A stretch of 64,000 nt of DNA from Streptomyces sp. NBC_01224 (GTDB lineage Bacteria; Actinomycetota; Actinomycetes; Streptomycetales; Streptomycetaceae), in NCBI RefSeq assembly GCF_036002945.1, contig NZ_CP108529.1, forward strand, positions 930,001 through 994,000, given 5' to 3'. Position 1 is the first letter of the stretch, and each line of letters opens with the position of its first letter. The notes under the pieces were generated by a model. It did no database searches. It was not told where the DNA came from and saw only the letters and a program-made list of their open reading frames with translations. The translations under genes and the position numbers were made by a program. Of this stretch, positions 27,040-34,867 are shown in pieces.

Positions 27040-27068
27040 GCAGAACAGCCGTCCTGTCCTCGATCGCC

Positions 27069-27099
27069 CCGGACGGGCTCGGTCTTCAAGCCCGTCCGG
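27069..27099. terminator. hairpin terminator between convergent genes
   Basis: An 11-bp perfect stem (CCGGACGGGCT pairs with 27089-27099) and a 9-base loop. It separates the TetR gene from the end of the ABC operon. Confidence 0.75.
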
Positions 27100-27114
27100 C
27101 GGCCGAGGACACCG

Positions 27115-27936
27115 TCAGTCGTGCGCGGAAGCCGCACCCAGCAGGTCGCGGATGTGGGCGGCCGCGTCCCGGAACTCCGGGCGGCCCAGCGTCTCGCCGT
27201 ACTCCCGTTCCGCATCCAGCCCCACCTCGATGATCTCGGAGATCGTGCCGGGGCGCGGGCTCATCACCACCACGCGGTCGGCCAGGTAGACGGCCTCCGA
27301 GATGGAGTGGGTGACCAGCAGGACGGTGGTGCGGGTCTCGCGCCAGATGCGGTTCAGCTCCATGTTCATCTGCTCGCGGGTGAGCGCGTCGAGCGCGCCG
27401 AACGGCTCGTCCATCAAGAGCACCGGGGGTTCGTGGAGCAGCGCCCGGCACAACGCCACACGCTGCTGCATTCCACCGGACAGCTCATGCGGATACGCGT
27501 CCTCGAAGCCGGCCAGGCCCGTCATCCGGATCAGCTCGTCGGTCCGGCCGCGCGCCTGCGCCGGAGGCATCTTCCGGATCTCGGCCTGGAGCAGGATGTT
27601 GCGGCGCGCCGAGCGCCACTCCAGGAGGGCGGCACGCTGGAACACGTAACCGATGTCGTGCCGCACCCCGTCGACCTGCTCGCCGCCGAGCCGGACCTCG
27701 CCCGAGGACGGCTTCAGCAGTCCGGCGACCAGTTTGAGCAGGGTCGACTTGCCGCATCCGGACGGTCCGACGATCGCCACGAACTCACCGGGCGCCACAT
27801 CGAGCGATACCTCGCGCAACGCGGTGACATCGCGCTTCCTGCTGCGGAACCGGACCGCCACATCGGACAGTCCGACCGCCGCCGCGGCGGGAACCGATGC
27901 CTCGGTCCGCGTCGTGTACTGCTTCGGCATCGTCAT
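27115..27936 (-). CDS. ABC transporter ATPase (SsuB/TauB type)
   Basis: A 273-residue ATPase of a nitrate/sulfonate/taurine-type importer. ATG 27936 overlaps the stop of the binding-protein gene (ATGA). Walker A is GPSGCGKST, Q-loop VFQRAALLEWRSARRN, signature LSGGMQQRVALCRALLHEPP, Walker B VLLMDEPFGALD, H-loop LLVTHSISEAVYLADRV. It is the last gene of the three-gene operon 29854-27115. SsuB-type ATPases work with one permease dimer, matching the single permease gene here. Confidence 0.93.
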   Translation of the reverse strand: MTMPKQYTTRTEASVPAAAAVGLSDVAVRFRSRKRDVTALREVSLDVAPGEFVAIVGPSGCGKSTLLKLVAGLLKPSSGEVRLGGEQVDGVRHDIGYVFQRAALLEWRSARRNILLQAEIRKMPPAQARGRTDELIRMTGLAGFEDAYPHELSGGMQQRVALCRALLHEPPVLLMDEPFGALDALTREQMNMELNRIWRETRTTVLLVTHSISEAVYLADRVVVMSPRPGTISEIIEVGLDAEREYGETLGRPEFRDAAAHIRDLLGAASAHD

Positions 27937-28952
27937 CCCTTCAGCGCCGTCTTCTCGTCCCAGTAGTCCGCGACGGCCTTCGGCTTGCTGACCATGCCCG
28001 CCTCGGCGAAGACGTCGATGGTCTGCTGCCAGTCGGCCTCGTTGTTCACTCCGGGTGCCTTCCCTTCGGTCGACGAGGTGTGCAGCAGAGTGAGCGTCGT
28101 CTTGAACTGCTCGGCCAGGACCGTGGTCGGCGGCAGCTGCTCCGAGGCTCCGTCCATCGCCGCGACCGCCGGCCCGGGGGCCTTCTCGGCGGCCGCCCAC
28201 GACTCGCTGACCGCCTGCACCATGCGTCCGGCGAGTTCGGACTTCGTGGCGAGGATCTTCTGTCCGGCGAGCAGACCGTTGGAGTAGAAGTTCAGCCCGT
28301 TCTCGGAGAAACGCAGATACGAGACCTGCTTCTTGGCCTTGTCCTGCATGGTGGGGCCCTGGTCGCTGGCGTAGCCGAGGAGTCCGTCGGTCTTCCCGGA
28401 GATCACCGCGGCGATCTTGCCCGCCGGGTCGGTGTTCTGGACCTTGACGTCCGACGCGTCGAGGTTGTTCTTCTTCAGGAAGATGGGGAAGGTCTTGGAG
28501 AGCGCGTCACCGGCGGTCCCCGCAATGGTCTTTCCCTTGAGATCCGCAGGCGACTCGATGCCCTCGGCGTCGAAGGACTGCACCGACGCCGGGGTGGTCT
28601 GGAGGAAGACTCCGAGGCTTTTCACCTGGACGCCCTGGTCGACGCCCGCGAGCAGTGCCGGGGTGTCGGCCCAGCCGAAGTCGGTCTGGCCCGCGGCGGT
28701 GGCCTGCACCGTCTTCTGCGAGCCCTGACCTGCCTGGATCTCCAGGTCGATGCCGTGCTTCTCGAAGATCTTCTGCTGCTTGCCGTAGTAGAACGGCGCG
28801 TGTTCGCCGTACGGATACCAGTTGAGCGTCAGCGTGACCTTGTCCAGCTTCTTGCCGGAGTCGCTCGTGGTGGTCGACGCGTCGTTGCCACCGCAGGCCG
28901 TGGCCACCAGGACGAGGGGTACGACACCGATCAGGAGTCTGCGCGCATGCAT
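27933..28952 (-). CDS. ABC substrate-binding lipoprotein (NMT1/THI5-like)
   Basis: A 339-residue lipoprotein; signal MHARRLLIGVVPLVLVATAC with lipobox Cys 20. The mature part begins VTLTLNWYPYGEHAPFYYGK, QQKIFEKHGIDLEIQAGQGS and then QTDFGWADTPALLAGVDQGV, LKGKTIAGTAGD. This NWxPxxxHAPxYxAxxxGxF pattern marks the NMT1/THI5 family, whose members bind thiamine pyrimidine precursors, sulfonates, nitrile-like or riboflavin-type ligands. I cannot choose the ligand. The upstream operator and LacI gene suggest a sugar-linked signal, which would be unusual for this importer type. It sits between permease and ATPase genes. Confidence 0.9.
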   Translation of the reverse strand: MHARRLLIGVVPLVLVATACGGNDASTTTSDSGKKLDKVTLTLNWYPYGEHAPFYYGKQQKIFEKHGIDLEIQAGQGSQKTVQATAAGQTDFGWADTPALLAGVDQGVQVKSLGVFLQTTPASVQSFDAEGIESPADLKGKTIAGTAGDALSKTFPIFLKKNNLDASDVKVQNTDPAGKIAAVISGKTDGLLGYASDQGPTMQDKAKKQVSYLRFSENGLNFYSNGLLAGQKILATKSELAGRMVQAVSESWAAAEKAPGPAVAAMDGASEQLPPTTVLAEQFKTTLTLLHTSSTEGKAPGVNNEADWQQTIDVFAEAGMVSKPKAVADYWDEKTALKG

Positions 28953-28990
28953 GGGCTGGCCCTTCTCGCGACGAAATCGGTACGACGGAG

Positions 28991-29854
28991 TCAGTACGTG
29001 GTGGTGGCGGAGGCGTCCCGGCGGCTGGCGTGCCACGGGAGCAGCAGCATTTCGGCGATCTCGACGGCGACGAAGAGCACGACGCCGATGAGTGACATCA
29101 CGAGCAGCCCGGCGAAGAGCATCGGGGTGTCGAGGTTGCCGTTGGCCTGGAGGATCACATAGCCCAGGCCCTCGTTGGCGCCGACGAACTCGCCGACGAC
29201 CGCTCCGGTGACCGCCAGGGTGACCGCGACCTTGAGCCCGGAGAAGAGATGCGGGAGCGAGGCCGGAAAGCGGATCTTGAGGAAGGTCTGCCAGGGCTTG
29301 GCGCCCATGGTCGCCGACAGCTGGAGCATCTCCGGGTCGACCGCCTTGAGGCCGGTGACCATGGAGATCACGACGGGGAAGAAGGCGATGAGCACGGCGA
29401 TGAGGATCTTCGGCTCGATACCGAAGCCGAGCCAGACGACGAACAGCGGCGCGATCGCGATCTTCGGTACGACCTGGGCGAACAACAGAATGGGATAGAG
29501 CGTGCGCTCGACGGTCGAGGAGTACACCATGACGACTGCCGCCAGTACACCGACGGCCACGGCGATCAGGAAGCCGAGCAGCGTTTCGTATGTGGTCACC
29601 CAGGTGTGCTGCCAGAGATAACCGGCCTTGCCGGTAAGGACATCGAGGGTCGCCCCGGGTGACGGTACGAGATACGGCTTCACCAGCTCCGCCGCCGAGA
29701 TCACCCACCAGACGGCGAAACAGGCCAGCAGCAGGGCGACGGGCCGCCAGCTCTGCTCGGCCGCCCGCGCGAACCGCTCCCCCGCCGAGGGACCGGCCCG
29801 CCGGACAACTCCTGCCGCTTCAGGGGGACTTTTGGTCAACGCGCTCTGGCTCAC
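28991..29854 (-). CDS. ABC transporter permease (SsuC/TauC type)
   Basis: A 287-residue permease with five or six membrane segments, among them VALLLACFAVWWVISAAEL and FLIAVAVGVLAAVVMVYSST. The BPD_transp loop is LQLSATMGAKPWQTFLKIRF, then PASLPHLFSGLKVAVTLAVT; the end GLGYVILQANGNLDTPMLFA is typical of the nitrate/sulfonate/taurine group. It is the first gene of the operon, about 70 bases downstream of the palindromic operator. The N-terminal 40 residues are hydrophilic and poorly conserved, so a later start is possible. Confidence 0.9.
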   Translation of the reverse strand: MSQSALTKSPPEAAGVVRRAGPSAGERFARAAEQSWRPVALLLACFAVWWVISAAELVKPYLVPSPGATLDVLTGKAGYLWQHTWVTTYETLLGFLIAVAVGVLAAVVMVYSSTVERTLYPILLFAQVVPKIAIAPLFVVWLGFGIEPKILIAVLIAFFPVVISMVTGLKAVDPEMLQLSATMGAKPWQTFLKIRFPASLPHLFSGLKVAVTLAVTGAVVGEFVGANEGLGYVILQANGNLDTPMLFAGLLVMSLIGVVLFVAVEIAEMLLLPWHASRRDASATTTY

Positions 29855-29924
29855 TGTGAACTCCCGCCGCTTCGGGTGCAGTTTTGGAGAGCTGTGCGAT
29901 CCTGCGATGACGAGAAGGCGCTTT

Positions 29925-29940
29925 CAGAAAGCGCTTTCTG
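29925..29940. promoter_or_regulatory. LacI-type operator of the ABC importer
   Basis: A perfect 16-bp palindrome, CAGAAAGCGCTTTCTG, 15 bases downstream of the predicted leftward -10 hexamer. The inner 14 bases equal 20740-20753. A weaker half-like copy (GAAGGCGCTTTC) adjoins at 29914-29925 and could help a second dimer bind. Confidence 0.8.
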
Positions 29941-29954
29941 ATAAGGTTTTCGCC

Positions 29955-29984
29955 ACGCTAATGACTGCCTGCACGCACGGTCAA
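29955..29984 (-). promoter_or_regulatory. predicted promoter of the ABC importer
   Basis: On the minus strand TTGACC (29984-29979), an 18-base spacer and TAGCGT (29960-29955). The operator follows at the same relative place as at 20697-20753. Confidence 0.55.
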
Positions 29985-30025
29985 TAGGTCGTCGACAAGT
30001 TTCGGGGCCTTCCACCACCGCGCCC

Positions 30026-31123
30026 TTGGGGGTCGAGTTGAGTGAACGGGGAACACCGCACCAACCGCAGCCGCGCGGCGGCCTTCCCGCAGCGGCGCAT
30101 GTGACGCTCGACGCCGTGGCTCGGGAGGCCGGGGTATCACCCGCCACCGCCTCGCGCGCCCTCAACGGCACGACCCGGGTACGCGACGATCTGCGAGAGC
30201 GGGTACGGGCGGCGGCGGAGCGGCTCGATTACATCCCCAACGCCCATGCGCAGGCTCTCGCGAATTCGACCAACAACCGTACGGTGGGCGTCATCTGTCA
30301 TGACGTGAGTGATCCGTACTTCGCCGCCGTGTCGAGTGGCGTGATGCGCGCCGCGGCCGAGCAGGATCTGCTGGTGATGCTGGCCTCCACCTTCCGGGAA
30401 CCCGCCCGGGAGATCGCCTACGTCTCGATGCTGCGGGCTCAGCGCGCCCGGGCGATCCTGCTCATCGGCTCCGGCTTCCAGGACCGGGCGTGGGAGCGGG
30501 CCCTGGATGCCGAACTGGAGCCTTACGTACGGGGCGGGGGGCGGGTGGCCGTCGTCAGCAGGCACCGCAGCCTGCGGGTGGACACCGTACAGCCGGAGAA
30601 CCGGGCGGGGGCGGCCGCGCTCGCCCGGACGCTGGTGGGGCTCGGGCACCGCACGTTCGCGGTGCTCACCGGCCCACCCGCGCTGACCACTGTCTCCGAC
30701 CGGCTCACCGGCTTCCGGGAAGGGCTCGCGGAGTCGGGAATCGGGCTCGACCGGATGGTGGAGGGCGCGTTCACTCGCGACGGCGGGTATGCGGCGGCCC
30801 GGCGGTTGCTGGCCTGCGGCCGACCGCGGCCGACCTGCGTGTTCGCGGTCACCGATGTGATGGCGGTCGGTGCGCTCGCCGCGCTGCGGGAGGAGGGGCT
30901 GCGCGTGCCGGAGGATGTCTCGCTCGCCGGGTTCGACGACATTCCGCTGGTACGGGAGTTGTCGCCGGCGCTCACCACGGTGGCGCTGCCGCTGACCTCG
31001 ATGGGCGAGGACGTGATCGCGCTGGCTCTGCGGGAGCCGTCCGCGGGGCGGCGGGCCCGGGTGGTGCGGGTGACGGGGGAGGTGGTGGTGCGCGCGAGCA
31101 CGGGAACGCCGCCGGTCGGGTGA
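30026..31123 (+). CDS. LacI family regulator (regulator A)
   Basis: A 365-residue repressor-type protein. The headpiece is at residues 28-75: VTLDAVAREAGVSPATASRA, LNGTTRVRDDLRERV, RLDYIPNAHAQALAN (hinge helix). The periplasmic-binding-like core follows: TVGVICHDVSDPYFAAVSSG to VPEDVSLAGFDDIPLVRELS and LTTVALPLTSMGEDV. It starts at TTG 30026 or TTG 30038; both are weak. It is divergent from the ABC importer, with the perfect palindrome in between, and probably also controls the identical site before the ThuA/dehydrogenase gene 9 kb away. Its stop codon lies inside a strong terminator hairpin. Confidence 0.9.
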   Translation: MGVELSERGTPHQPQPRGGLPAAAHVTLDAVAREAGVSPATASRALNGTTRVRDDLRERVRAAAERLDYIPNAHAQALANSTNNRTVGVICHDVSDPYFAAVSSGVMRAAAEQDLLVMLASTFREPAREIAYVSMLRAQRARAILLIGSGFQDRAWERALDAELEPYVRGGGRVAVVSRHRSLRVDTVQPENRAGAAALARTLVGLGHRTFAVLTGPPALTTVSDRLTGFREGLAESGIGLDRMVEGAFTRDGGYAAARRLLACGRPRPTCVFAVTDVMAVGALAALREEGLRVPEDVSLAGFDDIPLVRELSPALTTVALPLTSMGEDVIALALREPSAGRRARVVRVTGEVVVRASTGTPPVG

Positions 31124-31135
31124 CCGGCGGCGTTC
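31104..31135. terminator. terminator hairpin overlapping the LacI stop codon
   Basis: A perfect 14-bp stem (31104-31117 with 31122-31135; AACGCCGCCGGTC arm) and a GGGT loop. The TGA stop of the LacI gene (31121-31123) is inside it. It also faces the end of the converging beta-helix gene at 31188. Confidence 0.85.
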
Positions 31136-31187
31136 GGGTGCCGAGGTGCCCTCCATCGCGATTCGCCCGGCGACGGAGGCCGGACCA

Positions 31188-33404
31188 CTACGGGTGGACG
31201 AGTACCTGGGAGAGTGCCACGCGTCCCGTACCGGAGGTCACGATCTTCACCGTGCGGGTCCGGCTGTCCAGGTTCAGGACCGTCGGGCGCAGCGCCTTCC
31301 CGCTGACGTGGACTGTCGTGTCGTCGGTGATGACATCGAAGTCGGCGGTCGTGGAAGAGGAGTTGTTCCAGATCTCGATCTGACGGATGCGCTGTTCGCT
31401 GCCCAGGTCGACCTGCCACCAGGCGCCCGCCTCCGACAGCGTGCGGGTGTCCGTGTTGGTGTCGGCATCCAGTGCGAGCGCCGCGGCCGCCGTGCCCTCG
31501 GTGGAGGACTGGGTCGCGGTGCCGGTACGGGCCAGGTCGGTCCGCAGCTGCTCGACGGGGCCGCCGTGGGAGCCTGCCCCGGCTGCGACGGCGAGGGCTT
31601 CGGCCGGCAGTCGGTCCAGGCCGGTGAGGTTGTCCGTCATGACCGAGCCGTTGCCGGCGAGTGCCGGCGCCGCTGTGTCGGTCCAGTTGCCCCGGGCGAT
31701 GTTCTGGATGCCGTAATCCGCCCAGTTCGAGACCCACTTGTAGCCGATGCGGGTGATGACGTTCTTCTCGACGACGATGTGCGAGGACTGCTCGTCGAGG
31801 TAGATGCCGTTGCCGTCGCGCTCGGTGTTGCCGAAGGCGGAGCGGTTGATGTAGTTGCCGGAGACGACCGTGCCCGGCTGCGCGCCCTGGGTGTAGATCG
31901 CGCCGCCGTCGTGCTGCGCCTGGGCGACTTCCATGACATCGGTGATGCGGTTGTCGGTCACCTTGTTGTCGCGCAGCACGGACTTCTGGGCCTCGGGCTG
32001 GTTCCAGCCCCAGCCGACCGAGATCCCGGAGTACGGAAGATGGTCCAGGCTGTTGTGGTCGACGGTCAGCTCCGCCTCGTAACCGGCCCAGATGCCCACC
32101 GCGTCGGTGTACTCGACGCCGGAGCGGGTGATGGTGTTGTACGCGATCGTGTTCCGCTCCCCCGCGAGCGCCGCCCCGGGCATCGGCTCGGTGTCGCCCA
32201 CGTACACCGCGCCCGAGGACAGATCGGTGAAGGACGAGCGGGTCAGGGAACTGTCCTTGGTGCCCGCTTCGAGGATGGCGCCCGCCCCGCCGAGCCGGCT
32301 GAACCGGGCGTTCTCGATGCTGATGTGCTGTCCGCCGCGGACGGTGACCGCGGCGGACGGCTTGGTGTAGAAGCGGCCCGCATGGTCGACGGGGCCGGTG
32401 GCTCCGGTCAGGGTGAGACCGGCCTGCATGCCCGCGTAGCCCTCGTCGGTGTCCGGCTGGCGGTACGCCGCGTAGGCGAATCCGATTCCGCTGACGGTGA
32501 GGTCATGGGCACCGTCGACGACGAGCAGCTGCTCGGTGTGCGGGGTGACGGCCTGCGCCCGGCGCATGTTCTCGCCCTTGCGTGGCAGGTACGTCACGGT
32601 GTGGTCCTGCGAGTTCCACACGAACTCACCCGGTTCGTCGAGGAGTTCGGGGGCATTCTCGAAGAAGGCGACGCCGCTGTAGCGGGTGGAGTCGACCGCG
32701 GTGGAGTCCCAGGCGGGTCCGGTGCGGTTCGTGCCGCTCGCCGAGTTGCTCCAGCAGGGCTGGGCGAAGGTCATGACGTCGCCGCTGACTCCGGTGATCC
32801 GGCAGTGGTAGTTGCGCCAGCGGACCCGGATGACGGCTTCGGCGTCGGTGGGGCGCTGCCACCGGTCGATCCCGGTGGCGACGGCGCCGGTCATCCCGGT
32901 CCTGGTGGCGTCGCAGGTACTCGCCGCGCAGGCCGCGCCCCGGGCGCGGGTGGCGCGCCTGCCGTCGATGAAGAGCTGGCGGGGGGTGACACCGGCCGGG
33001 ACGTCGGCGGTCCAGGTGCCGTCGGGGTTCTGCCGCCAGCCGGTGATGTGCTGTCCGCCGGAGAGGACGGGGCGGGCTCCGGGAGCCGCGGTCCAGGTGA
33101 CCGTGTGGCCGTCCTTCCCGGAGTCGGCGGCGCCGAGCTTCAGGGGTTCGTCGCGCTTGTACGTACCGTTCTTCAGAAGTACGCGGACGTCGCGGCCGGT
33201 CTCGGTGCGTGCCTGGTCGCGAGCGCCTTCCGGGGTACAGGGGCGGGCGACCGTACAGGAGGTGCCGTGTCCGTCCGGGGCCGCGTACAGGGTGCGGGGG
33301 CCGGATGCGGCCTGGGCGGTCGGGGCGGCGAGAAGCGCGGCCAGGAAGGCGGCGGTGGCGGCAGCGGCGGTTCCTCGTACGACGTTCAGTGAGCGGCGGT
33401 TCAC
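31188..33404 (-). CDS. secreted right-handed parallel beta-helix protein with F5/8-type C-terminal domain
   Basis: A 738-residue exported protein from GTG 33404, overlapping the stop of the M1 peptidase gene. Signal: VNRRSLNVVRGTAAAATAAF, cut at AQA-ASG. Next is a pectate-lyase-like N-part (LYAAPDGHGTSCTVARPCTP, EGARDQARTETGRDVRVLLK NGTY), a long beta-helix (residues about 250-600) with repeated N-x-I/V-T/S and G-I/A-x turns such as YNTITRSGVEYTDAVGIWAG and DGNGIYLDEQSSHIVVEKNV. A discoidin-type carbohydrate-binding module closes it (about 625-738: TATQSSTEGTAAAALALDAD, WWQVDLGSEQRIRQIEIWNN). Such proteins are often polysaccharide lyases or glycosidases; the catalytic residues are not assignable by eye. 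It is the last gene of a five-gene operon. Confidence 0.85.
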   Translation of the reverse strand: MNRRSLNVVRGTAAAATAAFLAALLAAPTAQAASGPRTLYAAPDGHGTSCTVARPCTPEGARDQARTETGRDVRVLLKNGTYKRDEPLKLGAADSGKDGHTVTWTAAPGARPVLSGGQHITGWRQNPDGTWTADVPAGVTPRQLFIDGRRATRARGAACAASTCDATRTGMTGAVATGIDRWQRPTDAEAVIRVRWRNYHCRITGVSGDVMTFAQPCWSNSASGTNRTGPAWDSTAVDSTRYSGVAFFENAPELLDEPGEFVWNSQDHTVTYLPRKGENMRRAQAVTPHTEQLLVVDGAHDLTVSGIGFAYAAYRQPDTDEGYAGMQAGLTLTGATGPVDHAGRFYTKPSAAVTVRGGQHISIENARFSRLGGAGAILEAGTKDSSLTRSSFTDLSSGAVYVGDTEPMPGAALAGERNTIAYNTITRSGVEYTDAVGIWAGYEAELTVDHNSLDHLPYSGISVGWGWNQPEAQKSVLRDNKVTDNRITDVMEVAQAQHDGGAIYTQGAQPGTVVSGNYINRSAFGNTERDGNGIYLDEQSSHIVVEKNVITRIGYKWVSNWADYGIQNIARGNWTDTAAPALAGNGSVMTDNLTGLDRLPAEALAVAAGAGSHGGPVEQLRTDLARTGTATQSSTEGTAAAALALDADTNTDTRTLSEAGAWWQVDLGSEQRIRQIEIWNNSSSTTADFDVITDDTTVHVSGKALRPTVLNLDSRTRTVKIVTSGTGRVALSQVLVHP

Positions 33405-34867
33405 GCGGAGGCCTTCCAGTCGGGGTGGCCGGGCATGGGCGGGTTCACGGCTCCGAAGAGCCAGTCGCGCAGGAACGGGTCGAGGGACCTGTCGCCGGTG
33501 ACGTCGACCGTGTGCCGGATGAAGGCCTCGCTGGTGTAGGTGGAGTCCTTGAAGCGCTTCACCCACTCACGCATGACCCGGTCGAACCGCCGCTGACCGA
33601 TCTGAAGGCTGAGGGCGTACAGGACGAGTGCGCCACCGTCATAGATATTGGTGCCGCCGAGCGCCTTCGGGAGTCCGGGCGGGCCGTCGGTGGCGCGGAT
33701 GGCGTCGAGCGTCGCGTACGTGGCCTTCATCTTGTCCTCGAAGACCGACCAGCCGCGCTCCTCGCCGTACAGGCCGGCGTAGTACACGGCGGGGCCCTCG
33801 TTGAGCCAGGCCTGCTGCCAGTCGTTCGGCGTGACGGAGTCTCCGAACCACTGGTGGACGAGCTCGTGGACCATGGTGGTCTCGTAGCCGGGCTGCCCAT
33901 TGGCGTTGAGCTTGAACCAGTTGGTGGAGAACAGGGAGAGGGTCTGGTTCTCCAGGGCGTCGGTGTAGCCGTCGTAGATGTGGACGCCGTAGACGGAGAA
34001 CGGGTAGCGGCCGAACTTCGCCTCCAGCCAGGCCAGATGGTCCGCAGTACGCGCGACGATCGGACCGTACTTGTCCTCCTGTCCCTGCGGGACGATGTGC
34101 CGCAGCGGCAGTCCGCGGTGGCTGGTGCCATACAGATAAGTGCCCTTGACGACGGCGATGCCGATGAGTTCGGTCGCCATGCGCTCGCGCAGGGCGAAGT
34201 GCCAGACGGTGGAGCCGTCGGCGCGCGGAGTCTTGTGAAGCAGTTCGCCGTTGGCGGCGGCGACATAGCCCTGCGGTGCGCTGATGTGGAAGGTCCACGT
34301 CGCCTTGTCGGACGGGGTGTCGTTGCAGGGCAGGAAGGTGTCGGCGCGGGAGGACTGGGCGGCGGAGGCGAAGCCGCCGTCGGTGCCGAACTTCCAGCCG
34401 GTCAGCCCGAGTCGGGGCGCCTTGCCGTTGCCCCGGTAGCCCACCTCGACGGTGAACGCCTGCCCGTTGTGGAGCGGGCGGGCGGGGGAGATGGTGAACT
34501 CCTGGCCGCTCTTGCCGGGCGAGAGCTCCCAGGTGGCGGGGCGGCCTGCGACGGTGACGGAGTCGATGGTGTGGCCGTCGGTGTCCAGGTTGAAGGCGGA
34601 GAGGTCCTGGGTGGCCTTGGCGTTGATCTTCACGACGGCGGTGAAGTCGTAGGTCACCGGGGTGAAGTCGAAGGTGAGGTCGTAGTGCACGACCTGGTAG
34701 CCGCCGTTGCCGAGGGTCGGGAAGAGCGGGTCGCCGACGCCGTCGGAGCCGGGCTTCGGGTCGAAGCCGTGCGGCTGTGCGATGGCGGTCGAGCCGAGTG
34801 CGGGTACGGCGACGGCCGCTGCCACCGCCGCGCCGCCGAGTCTGAGGGCCGAGCGTCGCGTCGTCAC
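33401..34867 (-). CDS. exported M1 family zinc aminopeptidase
   Basis: A 488-residue peptidase with Tat-type signal MTTRRSALRLGGAAVAAAVA ending near AIA-QPH. The zinc site is H334-E335-L-V-H338 with the third ligand E357 (AWLNEGPAVYY), the HExxH-x18-E spacing of M1. A substrate-side motif DALENQTLSLFS replaces the usual GAMEN, as in many secreted actinobacterial M1 enzymes. The N-terminal beta domain (YQVVHYDLTFDFTPVTYDFT) is typical; the C-terminal helical domain is short. It is translationally coupled to the binding-protein gene before it (overlap at 34864-34867) and the beta-helix gene after it, so peptide trimming is tied to polysaccharide use in this operon. Confidence 0.92.
   Translation of the reverse strand: MTTRRSALRLGGAAVAAAVAVPALGSTAIAQPHGFDPKPGSDGVGDPLFPTLGNGGYQVVHYDLTFDFTPVTYDFTAVVKINAKATQDLSAFNLDTDGHTIDSVTVAGRPATWELSPGKSGQEFTISPARPLHNGQAFTVEVGYRGNGKAPRLGLTGWKFGTDGGFASAAQSSRADTFLPCNDTPSDKATWTFHISAPQGYVAAANGELLHKTPRADGSTVWHFALRERMATELIGIAVVKGTYLYGTSHRGLPLRHIVPQGQEDKYGPIVARTADHLAWLEAKFGRYPFSVYGVHIYDGYTDALENQTLSLFSTNWFKLNANGQPGYETTMVHELVHQWFGDSVTPNDWQQAWLNEGPAVYYAGLYGEERGWSVFEDKMKATYATLDAIRATDGPPGLPKALGGTNIYDGGALVLYALSLQIGQRRFDRVMREWVKRFKDSTYTSEAFIRHTVDVTGDRSLDPFLRDWLFGAVNPPMPGHPDWKASA

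Noticed and set aside
27937-28200. Extended start of the ABC ATPase at 28200
   Set aside because: The extension lies within the binding-protein gene in another frame; ATG 27936 with ATGA overlap is better.
28953-29708. Extended N-terminus of the NMT1-like binding protein
   Set aside because: It is antisense-like sequence inside the permease gene; the lipoprotein signal starts at 28952.
31146-33392. 748-codon open frame on the plus strand
   Set aside because: It is antisense to the beta-helix gene; its composition (Gly, Val, Arg runs) is the mirror of GC-rich codons and it has no family motif.
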